NCBI GenBank assembly: GCA_977006965.1
Contig: OZ345384.1
Location: 558,001-622,000, forward strand
Length of the DNA stretch: 64,000 nucleotides
DNA from: Phymatolithon calcareum
Taxonomy: Eukaryota > Rhodophyta > Florideophyceae > Hapalidiales
Reading direction: 5' to 3'
This document shows positions 53,548-63,296 of the stretch, piece after piece. Below the pieces are notes generated by a model that made no database searches, was not told the origin of the DNA, and saw only the letters and a program-made list of their open reading frames with translations. Position numbers and translations under genes: made by a program. How positions within the stretch are numbered: the stretch's first letter is position 1; every line of letters starts with the position of its first letter.

Positions 53548-53775
53548 GTACAATTAGAGCTTGAATACGTATAAATTGCATGATCTTGAGCCATCGCGAG
53601 TGAGCATGCACTGATGGGAGTGAAGCATTATACAAAATGGCACTATATCGAGACCCCCCCTTCAAGTAGTTTTGGCAAGGGGTGCGGATTTAGCGAAATT
53701 TCCCCATTTTTCGGTCCATTTGGCGAATTTCCTCTTTCATACAAGATCAATTCCACCTCTGATATCCCTACTATT

Positions 53776-53864
53776 CCAAATGACCACTGCAGTGGTCCTT
53801 TGGACTTTGGGGGCGAGTTTATGACAAGGTTACGTAACTCAAATGACCACTACAGTGGTCATTT
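53776..53864. repeat. Two palindromes at the left transposon end
   Basis: 53776-53803 is a 28-bp palindrome (CCAAATGACCACTG and its complement, one mismatch pair). 53841-53864 has 10-bp arms AAATGACCAC/GTGGTCATTT around TACA. They are likely sites for the element's own protein. Confidence 0.85.
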
Positions 53865-53926
53865 GCAACTAGTTGCTGGGACATCGGCAAGGTAACAACA
53901 CAGAGCTTCCGATCACTTCGCGTCTA

Positions 53927-55423
53927 ATGATTCGTCAAGCTGAGCATGACCGGAGGCGCAATTTTATAATCGATGACTCTCCTGACAGTGTCCCAGATGT
54001 ATTTTTTGCCACAAAGCCTTTGAAGCTTAACAGAAAGAGGAGTTCGAGTGGAACAACGAAGCGAATCGTGACAGCGGTGGCCGTCCGGGACAGAGGTTCA
54101 AATACGTTTTCGAGAATTTTACGTTTCATATATTCAGTGCCCTCTGAAATAGCGAAGAGCATTGAAACTTGGATTGCTGTCCCCAAGACCACACCGACGG
54201 ATCATTTACTTTTTGTGAAAGAATCCTATTTGGCATCATTTCCCGAGTCCTCGGCATCTCCAGAATTTTATAAATGCGTCATTGAAGAATCACTACGGCA
54301 CGTGAATGTGAAGACAATTGGACAGAGATGTGCTGACTGGTTCTTACTTCGCCAGTTCAGACTGACAGCAACAAAGTCTGGAAAACTTCTGCTGCGTGAC
54401 CCCGACTTTCGCGATGCTGTTCATCTGGAGCCATGCTTGGATGAAGATTCAGTCTCAATGGCAATGACTTTGAAGCATCTATCCGATACGTGGTTCATCA
54501 GCATGAGATCAACGGAGCCTATGATGCGCGGAACAGTTAACGAATCTGCAGCTCTTCGAGCTTTGTCCTCAAAACCATTCGTGAAAGCTGTTTTTGAATG
54601 CGGCATGCTATCGAAGGCTCGTTCTGAGTGGATCGCCTGATCCACTGATGGTGTTGCATTACTTGATTTATCCTTGCTTTCATTCCCGACTGCAGAATCA
54701 TTGTCAACGTTACCAGATACACAGTTTCCATGTCTTTCTCGAACAGCTTTAGCAGCCGTGGATATCAAGACAAGTGTCGCAAGTTCAAGCATTGACAGAT
54801 GTATCACGAGGGCTACGACCAACACTGTGTGTTGTACAGTTGGAGAGTTATCGTTCTTGAACTACATACCCAAAGAGCACATCAGACAAACGCTTCACCA
54901 GATGGTGGTGCTGTCGGTTAATTTCTCAGTGTACGTTTCAGCCTCCGAAGGTGGCATACATTTCATGGCTGTGGTCTACTGTCCAAGCAGTATCATTGCA
55001 CTCTGCTACCTTACACTTCAGCGTCGTGTGTCGTTCGTGCTGACCTGGGCTCACATCCAGAGCTCAACTAAACCCGACTTCACGGATTCTGAAACAAAGA
55101 AGGTTATGGAAGGAAGGCTTGCATTTTGGAGAGATGTGAATTCATTCGTGATCCCTAGCGGACCATTACCTTCTATCAAGCTATTCAAACGCGGATTACA
55201 GAGTTTATACTCCAAATCAAAAAGGGGAGTGGATGGAACTGCGCAATCGGGAGCTCTTTTACGTTCATCAACGTCATCGCTGACATGGGAACAAAACCTG
55301 GTGTCACAGACGCTTAAGACATTAGTGTTGAACGCCTTCCTAGCGGGGCGTACGTCACAAAAGTCTGAATTTCTGTCGGACGGAACCTCTTTTGCAAATT
55401 TGATCAATTTTGGGCCAAGCTAA
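53927..55423 (+). pseudogene. PD-(D/E)XK nuclease, YqaJ/lambda-exonuclease-like, one in-frame TGA
   Basis: 498 codons from ATG 53927, in one frame except for TGA at 54638-54640. The N-terminal 130 residues are basic. The core follows the YqaJ pattern: RLTATKSGKLLL, then MRGTVNESAAL (first acidic residue), SKARSEWIA-stop-STDGV (the Asp of the PD motif, directly after the TGA), AAVDIKTS (D-X-K, in place of E-X-K), and a conserved helical end. Such nucleases resect or nick DNA. In eukaryotes YqaJ domains often occur in transposon proteins. The frame may extend after a frameshift to 55713 (55525-55713, basic). Apart from the TGA the frame is well preserved. Confidence 0.65.
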
Positions 55424-55713
55424 ATGCTGTGCAATCTCTTCCGGCCTTTTTGTGGGACGTGGGTCGAGAATTGCTCGCAGTTTCTTCGAGCATCTAAGGT
55501 GAGGACGATACAGTTGACACTCATGTGTCAAATGAGGAAAAACGGAAGCTCCAGGAACTCACGCTAAGCCGAAAAGGGAAGCGATTGGAATTTTATAATA
55601 GTGCGGATGGTAGGAAACTGCGACTTGAAGTTATCAATCATCCTCAGCATTTCTTCCCAGGACAGAAATTCTACTGCTGCCTTGCGGCAACAGCGAGATT
55701 GGGAGTCGCGTAA

Positions 55714-56499
55714 GGACATGTTTCAAGTATATGATATTTCACGTGCCTCTTTGCGTGCGACCAAAGGCGAGTGATCAGAACAGCTGTTGAAGTAAGTGGC
55801 ACGAATCTTCTACACTTACACCACTTATAAGAGAGAACATACCGAGAGGAAGAGAAAATAGTCGTGCTTCCCAGGAGTCCTCTTAGAATTTAGAACGAGT
55901 AACAAACCAAAATTCCTAGTAGCTGGATCCCTAACACACTATTTTCCTTGATTCATGGGAGAATAAGTAAAGACGTACAGAGGACCGGAAAATATAGAAG
56001 AATTACCACATCGAGAGACAGAATCATCGTCGACCACCGGAGGGAGAGAAGGGTTTGACCGGACCGAACGGACCGCAAACGAAAAAAGATAAGTTTCCGG
56101 CGCGGGCGCGGGCGCCCGCGCCGGCGCAAGTGGCCGCAGCGATAAAGCTGCACAAAGCGCTCCTTCCGACGGTAATCCCGCCGGAAATGGCGGACGCGAT
56201 CGTGAACGCGCACTCCAGGGACTTGGCGAATCGAGAACTTGCCACACTTGAAATGCCAGACCCAAGCCCGCCGTTGCAAGATTTCGAGAAAATCTTGCGA
56301 ATTTAAGCGGATTTGATACAGGCCGGCTATCATACCGGTCCGGCCCGTTCACCTGTGCGTCACAGATAGGAACCAAGAGCTCAGTCAGGAATTTTTCCCG
56401 CTACAGTGCAGGGTTTTTTTTGAACTTGCAAGAGCTGTGATCCGGCCTCCCCATGGGAGAAGACTATCACCTTCTGGTAGTATGGTAGTACATGGATTC
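55714..56499 (+). other. Uncertain segment, one short coding-like frame
   Basis: The plus strand 56055-56306 encodes 83 residues (MTGPNGPQTKKDKFPARA..., rich in Ala, Pro and Lys, then amphipathic). It is embedded in a GC-rich patch with the perfect palindrome GGCGCGGGCGCCCGCGCC at about 56106-56123. It could be the start of a LINE ORF1 or a gag fragment; not recognised. Confidence 0.3.
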
Positions 56500-56815
56500 C
56501 GCCCTGAGTGGTGTGCCGCAACGCTCAAGGAAGCTGGGAGAGAAGACAGAAGAAGATGAAAGAAGGCAGCGAGATGACTAGCTACCGTGAGCGTCCTAAA
56601 TGGTTTCCAACCCGGGGCATCCCTTTGAAGGACGGCGACTGAAGATTGGCTATGTAGCGATATAGATGTTAAGCTTCCCCAAGGTCTGCACATTGTGCAG
56701 CTTGGGCAGCTGTTGTGACATCAAGTACCACTCGTATCTGTTAAGTCTACTGGAGCCGTAAGGATGTGGAGTTGTTTACCAGCTCTGATAAATCCCGCAA
56801 TAAAAGAAAGAAAGA
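56500..56815 (+). mobile_element. LINE-B family 3' end
   Basis: Aligned with 38735-39028 over nearly its whole length. The tail is 'cccgcaataaaagaaagaaagaag'. It lies inside the 5.1-kb transposon. Confidence 0.78.
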
Positions 56816-57060
56816 AGAGAGACAGAATGGAGGTTAATGAGCTTATGTACGCAGTCTTTAAAGCTTAATGTTTAAAATGCAGCCCGTGATTGAACCCCCT
56901 TAAGGGCTCATTTAAGGTAAAAGTTCGAAGTTTAGGGGCTGCGATACACCACCGCTGGCGTAAGTCCGCAGCTCAACTAAATGCAGAGTACATCCGTAGT
57001 TGACCGATCACGAACCAGTCCGAACGTTTTAGGTGGTTTTGACCATTCATAAATAAATAT

Positions 57061-58188
57061 GGACGCATATTTTCAGTGTCACTAATTCTCGCGTCTGTGT
57101 CACTAATCGCAAAAAAGACATTTCAGTGTCACTATTTTGCAAATTGACACGTCAGTGTCACTGATCTAAAAAAAACAGTGCCTTGGTGTCACTATTTTCC
57201 AAAAATGGCATCTCAGTGTCACTAATCTTGCAAACGGATCGACCATGTTACTAAAAATTACAGAAGAAGCCAGAAATGTACAATTTTCGGGAAATAGTTA
57301 TTGCAAAGTCTATTCATCTTGTAAAAATTTTGTAAGGATTAATACTCCTTGCCGCGTCCACGTTTCGCAAGCTCCAGGCGTTATGCATAAGGGTTTTGAG
57401 AATCTATATGATAGTCATCGGGTGGTAATGTTTATCTTTGTAACGGTCTAATCACGACAAAATCGAATTGGCCCATAACGTAGATAAATCGGGCCAAAGA
57501 GAACTTTTGCAGTAGTGTTCTGTGGTCAGTGGCAAAGCTCTCGCAAAACAGCAGGCATGATTAATGGCTCTGAACAGTCCACTTAATGCAATAAGCTCAA
57601 GTTTTCCTCGGGAATGATCTGCTCCATAACTGAAGGGCTGCAGTTTATTGGAGCAGAATTTTCCCCGTGAAATCTTGAGCTCCAGCTAAATTAAGGCGTT
57701 ATAAGACGGCAAACTGTACCAGTGGTTAGTGTACACCTCGACCAGCTTCATATCGATAGCAGTTGCGAGAATTTCCTTGCTTGGCGATAATATCCCGGTT
57801 TCTCGGTTGTCCCTTTCTTTTGTGTTGGAGCGATGAGTACTTTCTGCAAGTGCCGAGGCATGTACAGTACTGCATCAGCACCAACAGCAGGCTCTCTATG
57901 CGGCCGTAATCACGACTGCATTCAGAAATGCATTCACGTTCAGCATTCGATGTGTGTAGTATAACGAATATCTATTCACATGATCGGCATTAATATTTCG
58001 AAAAGTTTTCTGAAACTTTTCCCAAAGAGCATAATTGTGTCTTATTTAGTTGCTTTTAGTGACACAGAAGAGCGATTTTTAGGATTAGTGACACTGAGCC
58101 ATCGTTTCTCAGATTAGTGACACTGAAGTGCTGTTTTTCAATTTAGTGACACAGACGTGAAAATTAGTGACAGGGAAAATATTTAGCC
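57061..58188. mobile_element. Foldback or MULE-like element with repeat-built inverted arms
   Basis: The left arm (57061-57238) contains six, and the right arm (58040-58188) five, copies of a GTGTCACTAAT-type core at intervals of 24-33 bases, in opposite orientation. The outermost 90 bases align as inverted repeats. AATAAATAT flanks both ends (57052-57060 and 58189-58197), compatible with a 9-bp target duplication. The 0.8-kb centre has no convincing ORF. Long inverted arms of tandem subrepeats with a 9-bp duplication point to a non-autonomous MULE/foldback type. Confidence 0.78.
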
Positions 58189-58238
58189 AATAAATATTGC
58201 ACAAACCATGTTTTTTCATAATTGTGATTACTATGTGC

Positions 58239-58594
58239 AGGGGAGTGTTATGGGGGGGAGTAACACGAACCCCTTATCATACCGATTTTTTGGATTTGCG
58301 TCTATAGTGTGTGTTTGATATAATTTTGCAGAGATTAATTGCTTCATAAAAAGGAGAATGAAAGCTGAAAATATGGCCCTCGTTCCCGGAACATTGGGAG
58401 TTGCCAATGTAGCGGTCGCTCTCGTTGCAGTATTCGATTTTGTGGTGAAAAACAATAGAAATATTCTGTAAACAAGAGTTATTATTGATACAGCCTGAAC
58501 TCATAATTTTTGCCGGCACATCAATGTCATGCTTTTGCAGACAAGTTTTGAAACAAAAAAAAACCGTGTTACTCCCCCCCATAACATTCCCGTG
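58239..58594. mobile_element. MITE, 356 bp, 8-bp target duplication, subterminal perfect inverted repeat
   Basis: CTATGTGC occurs at 58231-58238 and 58595-58602. Inside, the arms share GTTATGGGGGGGAGTAACAC and its complement, and the outermost 10 bases match imperfectly (AGGGGAGTG against CACGGGAATG). The 8-bp duplication suggests hAT-like mobilisation. No credible ORF. Confidence 0.85.
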
Positions 58595-58944
58595 CTATGT
58601 GCCTTTCAAATGACCATTGTATTGATCACTTGAAGTTTGCGTCAAAACGGACAACTAAAAAAGGCTCAGATGCTCGGCACTGCCAGGTCTCTAGTACAAG
58701 ATTGGGGCCGTTTTTAGCTAAACGGACTTCGCGAGCGGATAGAACATGTAACAAGCAACCATCCCTGTTCATTTTATGCTCAAAAATGAATTTTGGACGA
58801 ATTTGTGACACAAAATAGAAAATGACCGCTACAGTGGTCATTTTTCCAATAGTAGGGATATACGCCCTCGAACCTTGCCACCCACGTGTCAATTCATGCA
58901 GCACTCAACGGAACCCATCCCGTATCCGGCATCTGGACCTGTCA

Positions 58945-59796
58945 ATGAGGAGGTCTTCACCTGCAGTTTCCTTCGTCTGCGCAATGTCCTCATCTGTGCG
59001 CCGCAGGAAGGCCGCGGCGAGTTGTCCCGCACTGCCTGCACGCCCAGACACAGTACTGCTGAACGCTTTGTCTGCCGATCTGGAGAAGGAGCGTGAGCCG
59101 AAGTACGCCGACTGGTTAGAGCGCTATCTCCGACATGAGACACCTTCGCGTGGAGTTCGCATTCCAAAGATCCGCGCCGTAGTTTCCAATTGGTACTCTC
59201 CGTGGGGCAGTAACGTTGCGGCGCTATCTAACGCGCGTCAGCGCGAAATCGCAATGCTTCTCGTGCAGTTACCCACAGTGGAGGACAAGCTTTCCGGTAC
59301 TGTTTTGATGCAGGATGCATTGATACCAAGCAAGATTATGACGCACGAGCACATTGGAGAGTTGGCGTTTCTGTTCGACGACGGTCACATCCATGACTGG
59401 CACTGTTGCGATTGGTTTTGCGTTCGCGTTCTGTCGCAGTTGATTGAGAAAGAGCCGACTGAAAGTATTCCTATCATTCTATCCTGGCATACCGCTGAGA
59501 ATATTTGGCGATCGAGGAGCAGTCTTGTGTCGCTACTTCCGTTAGCGAATGACGCAACGTACTATGACCACATTGCAAATGCTTCTGCTGTTGTCGTGCG
59601 CAGGGAGGAGAGATTTTCAAAGACGGCTGTGGGATGGCTTTTTAGCGAGATTGCGAAACATGACAAGATGTTCGCAAAGCAATTTCTGAATGATCATCTG
59701 CAGCACTTTAGCATGGAGGCACTTAACAAAGTTACGAAAGGGTTCACGAAGAGCGAGCAAAATTCATTTCGAAATAAATTGAAATGTTTAGTATAA
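58945..59796 (+). CDS. DNA alkylation repair (AlkD/ALK-type HEAT-like repeat) protein
   Basis: 283 residues from ATG 58945, or 270 from ATG 58984, both outside the transposon. The frame remains open to an ATG at 58822 inside the transposon terminus. The protein is all-helical: KYADWLERYLRHETPSRGVR-P-IR matches the start of the DNA_alkylation family (PF08713). HDWHCCDWFCVRVL fits the central W--CD repeat, and WRSRSSLVSLLPLAN plus TAVGWLFSEIAKHD match the later repeats. Family members bind DNA through HEAT-like repeats, and some excise alkylated bases. The catalytic Asp of true AlkD was not verified, so activity is uncertain. A CACGTG (58884-58889) lies about 55 bases before the start. Intact and intronless. 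Confidence 0.78.
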   Translation: MRRSSPAVSFVCAMSSSVRRRKAAASCPALPARPDTVLLNALSADLEKEREPKYADWLERYLRHETPSRGVRIPKIRAVVSNWYSPWGSNVAALSNARQREIAMLLVQLPTVEDKLSGTVLMQDALIPSKIMTHEHIGELAFLFDDGHIHDWHCCDWFCVRVLSQLIEKEPTESIPIILSWHTAENIWRSRSSLVSLLPLANDATYYDHIANASAVVVRREERFSKTAVGWLFSEIAKHDKMFAKQFLNDHLQHFSMEALNKVTKGFTKSEQNSFRNKLKCLV

Positions 59797-60744
59797 AGAA
59801 CATTATATCCTGAATGCGGAATGAAGCTACCGTAGATGAATCTACCTCGGGCGGCCCGAATCTAGCTTTTTAAGAATCGTTTAGCCACGTAAGAGCTGCT
59901 TCGCACAATTGTGCGGTTGGACGCGAGGGGATGAGATCATTAATCGAGGAGCTGATGATCTTCCACAGAGGGAGGTCTTGGATGCATGACAGACTCTATT
60001 CCGATGCAGATGGCCCTCCTGTCGGTGCGACAGGGTTGCAATTCATAGCTTCATAGCCCTACTAGATTTCTACGCATCCACGTTCCTAGGCGTCATGTTT
60101 TGACAGAGGTGTCACCCCGTGTACTGGTTTCGAAGTCATGCTCTTAGGCCGTTCTTCGGAAGAGCACTGAAACGCAAATATATCATGAACGGCCTTGAAG
60201 TCGATTTTCTTCCGGATAACAGATGAGAAAGACGCATGCTATCGTAGGCCCACTAAGACACTTTCAAATCCTATCTACCCTGCCCTGGATTGTCCACTGT
60301 TCGTCGGGCTCTCTCCCAAAAAGCAACAACGCATGCAAGAATTAATTCCTCAGTACCGCGTTGGCCAAACGCATTAGGTAATGGATGGCAACGTTCTTGC
60401 ATCGAATAGGAAGTGGAGTACACCGTAGTATATTGTACTATGTACTTTTCCAAATATGAGATTTCTGGTAACCTAAGTCTCTCCATTCTTTCTTACCCAT
60501 TTAGCCTGGAATAGGGAATAGGAGAGACAGAAGGAAGTGGGTGTTTAATGCATATGTGGCAGATTTGCGGCGTTGCAAAGCTGAACGAGAATTATAGCAA
60601 AGTAAGCGTTACGTAATAATGTGATTGCAGTGTATGACCGCTGTAGAGTAGTTGAGGTTTTGCGAGTGCGCACGACGGTTGCGGAGTACGTGGAAAACAA
60701 GGCCGGTAATTCATGTAGGAAGACCAGGACGCGGCAAAGAGATA
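59797..60744. other. Intergenic, no recognised gene
   Basis: Only short frames. Nothing recognised. Confidence 0.45.
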
Positions 60745-60968
60745 GGGGATATGTGTTGATTTATTTTTAAAAGCTCCCAAGGCCTCTCTTCAAGAGTAAC
60801 AGGGTTGCTTTTGCACGATTTTCTAAGCTAACGTAGTTTGACTATTCAGTATATCCTAGACTCCTATTTCTCTCCCAACAAGCGCTATAGTGAGTCGCTT
60901 ACATTCATATTCAATTTCAGGACTAATCTTAGATGAAGATAGAATGCGTTGGAGCGCGACCAGCCCAA
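60745..60968 (-). mobile_element. LINE-C family 3' end
   Basis: The reverse complement is very close to 11945-12101 of LINE-C (AAGCGACTCACT..., GTTGGGAGAGAAA, AATAGTCAAACTACGT, and the tail ending AACACATATCCCC). Only the last codons of ORF2 and the UTR are present. Low divergence. Confidence 0.88.
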
Positions 60969-61225
60969 TCACGTCGGGGGTAGGGAGGACTTACCGACCA
61001 GTGCGGCTTGCACCTGACTGAGGTGTGTATGTATTGAAATATAACCGAGAACATTTAGAGAATAGTTCAGTACATGCGCTCCCTCGAGCCATTTCCTACG
61101 CGTGCTGTACAATACATAACGTACGTACTGCATGCTCTTAGCGCGAAGAGTGAGGCAAGTGGGTGTTTCTAGGACACAATTTTGTCGCGCATCCGTAATC
61201 GCGGTCATTACAATGCAGCGCGGAA

Positions 61226-61280
61226 GCAGAACAATCGTTCAAGTGCATGCATGATGCATGCACCTGAATGATTATTCTGC
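61226..61280. repeat. 55-bp imperfect palindrome with CATGCATG core
   Basis: The arms GCAGAACAATCGTTCAAGTG... and ...CACCTGAATGATTATTCTGC pair with three mismatches. The centre is GTGCATGCAT-G-ATGCATGCAC, a perfect 10-bp stem. Confidence 0.85.
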
Positions 61281-61869
61281 CTACACGATGCACCCCGACA
61301 TGAGGCCGAAATGGCGACCACCGGCAATGCACAGCACAGTACTGCCCTGATTGTTGCGGAGTACAGTGCAAAGTATCGCCGGTGCTCGTTTCAAGTCAGG
61401 TCAGTCAAGAGGCGCACCTCTCCTTCTCCGCATTCATTGTTGGCTCGTGCATGTTTCACAATGCCGGACAGTAAGTGCGAGAAACTAATGAGACATAACA
61501 AACACCCGGGGTGCGCCCTCCGTCCGCCTTGCACTGGCGAGAGGTGGCAGCAGACCGGAGTGACTGACTGACAGAGCATGTACATTGCAGTGCAGTGCAA
61601 TAGTGGATGTGCAATTCGGCCAATTATCCTGCATTCCGTTCAGCCTCATTCAGACAGGGGGGGCATTTGGGAATGTTTTATTGTCTCATGGTACAATTGA
61701 TTTCATTTGTCTCTCTGTCAGACACTGTAGCATCAATGGCATCCGCTGTCCAACGAGGCGGAAGTCGATGAAAAGTAATTAGAAACTGCAGCCGTGTATC
61801 GTTCAACATGCCGTGCTGTCGACATGTGTCGTTGGTGTTCAACTTTAATGAGAGCATCGAATATGATAG

Positions 61870-63096
61870 AGGGACAGGTCGGGTATCATACAGTAAGCTG
61901 GGCCGTGGAGCATAATTTTATGTCGCATCGTCCGATTAGGATCGGCTAGGCCCGTTGCGCAGCCTACTGTATGATACGATCGAGTACGTTTCGCGCATTT
62001 TGCATGCATTGGTGTTCACGCCTCCGTTGTAAGGCATTACCCGTCTCGAGCAGCACCTACAGCGCGAAATGCGACGTTCCCCGGCATAGCTGAATCCTTT
62101 TTTTGTTTTCGAAGAGCGATATGCTGTCGATCGACAGCCTCAGAAAGGTTGCCAAGTCGGTTGCAGGCAATCGAATCAATCTGAGAATACTCACGCTTCA
62201 TAATACTAGATTCGCGTGCCAAGCTGTGTGAAATTTCTAGAATACAGTCAATAATAGGTTGCTCATTTTTCGCAGACTGCATCATCTGGAACCCCCACTA
62301 GGTTCCAGATGATGTTACACGCTTCCACGCTGTGCTCTTACTGACTGAAATGTCCGATTTGACACATCTACTCTCTACTTCGAAACTGTAGGAGCCCTAA
62401 TTCTTGTTTCTAAACTCTGGTGCAGCGAGCGAACTATTGCCCGCTTTGAATGCTTCGAACGGGAGCGTCATAAGCCCGCATCCATCACTCAGAAAATGTA
62501 TGGGACCGTGCATTCCACCAGACTAATTTATTGTACTGTATCATATACTGTACAGTATATCGAGGCTGAACAAAACGAATTCGAAAGGCACGCACCTCAA
62601 AATTCTTTTTTGGGCATGATACAGTATGATACAGTATTCTCAGCACCACTGAGTCAATCAGAAACTCTTACTCCATTCGCTATGTACAGTACACGTGTAA
62701 GGAGTGCGGTATCTGAGCATGCTGGCCCGTCTCGACGAAGAAAGAGGACAGACACGTGGACACTTCAATCGGAACAGCATTCCACGAGGTCCTCTGACTG
62801 AGCCTCGCATCGCTGTCGAATGTGTATGAGTCGGCAAAATGTTGATCTCAGGTGGTGCAGCACCACGTGTGACACGTGTGACATGCTATGAATACAAAGG
62901 CTGAATTTCGAATGACATAAATGTAGTGAAAAATACAAAAAAAACCGCCTTTACATTTATCCGTAAAACACGATTCGTACACCCAATCCAAATTGCTTGA
63001 AAATATGATTTCCTTTCGAACTATCATACTGTACCCTGTTTCGAAACCAAGAAGCGCGCGGCAAAAACCGTGCGTGTACTGTACAGTACACTACCC
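61870..63096. promoter_or_regulatory. Cluster of GATACAGTA/ACTGTA motifs upstream of the last gene
   Basis: TATCATACAGTA and TACTGTATGATA face each other at about 61883-61894 and 61965-61976. Similar words recur at about 62530-62565 (TACTGTATCATATACTGTAC), 62618-62640 (GATACAGTATGATACAGTAT), 62683-62694, 63025-63036 and 63078-63092 (TACTGTACAGTAC). Most are palindromic. They lie within 1.4 kb upstream of the ATG at 63297 and could be protein-binding sites. Function is inferred only from clustering. Confidence 0.4.
62280..62314. repeat. Perfect 14-bp stem hairpin with 7-base loop
   Basis: CATCATCTGGAACC (62280-62293) and its complement (62301-62314) are separated by CCCACTA. No T run follows, so it is not a simple terminator. 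Confidence 0.85.
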
Positions 63097-63296
63097 GCCG
63101 GACACACGGGACAGGACAACCGCGCCAACTGAATCGCATCTGACTACACGCTGGTCACTGCGTCTGCACGTGCTGCACCCGCCACTCTCCTAGTCCGACC
63201 TTTCCTCTCCTCGCATTCTCCCTTCCGTGCACCGCCTACATTTCTCTCTCCCGGGCCAGTGCATCCCATCCATCTCCCCTCGTGTCCGCATCCGCA

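Larger units (their letters stand above)
53762..58861 (+). mobile_element. 5.1-kb DNA transposon with palindromic termini and a YqaJ-like nuclease
   Basis: The ends are inverted copies starting ATATCCCTACTATT. Each end has two palindromes of the AAATGACCACT...AGTGGTCATTT type: 53776-53803 and 53841-53864 on the left, 58607-58632 and 58819-58844 on the right. The interior carries the nuclease pseudogene, a LINE-B 3' fragment, a foldback element and a MITE. A target duplication was not resolved. No DDE transposase domain was found. The family is not one I can name. Confidence 0.72.

Noticed and set aside
55939-56376. 145-codon minus-strand frame in a GC-rich patch
   Set aside because: Low-complexity Ala/Pro/Arg composition opposite a plus-strand frame; no domain.
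57061-58188. CRISPR-like array because of spaced GTGTCACTAAT repeats
   Set aside because: Repeats are short and imperfect, spacing varies from 24 to 33 bases, the two clusters are in opposite orientation, and the context is eukaryotic transposons.
58277-58582. 101-codon minus-strand frame inside the MITE
   Set aside because: Begins in the terminal inverted repeat and has no domain; MITEs of this size are non-coding.
62280-62314. Hairpin considered as a transcription terminator or histone-type stem-loop
   Set aside because: No T run follows, stem and loop do not match the histone signal, and no gene ends here.
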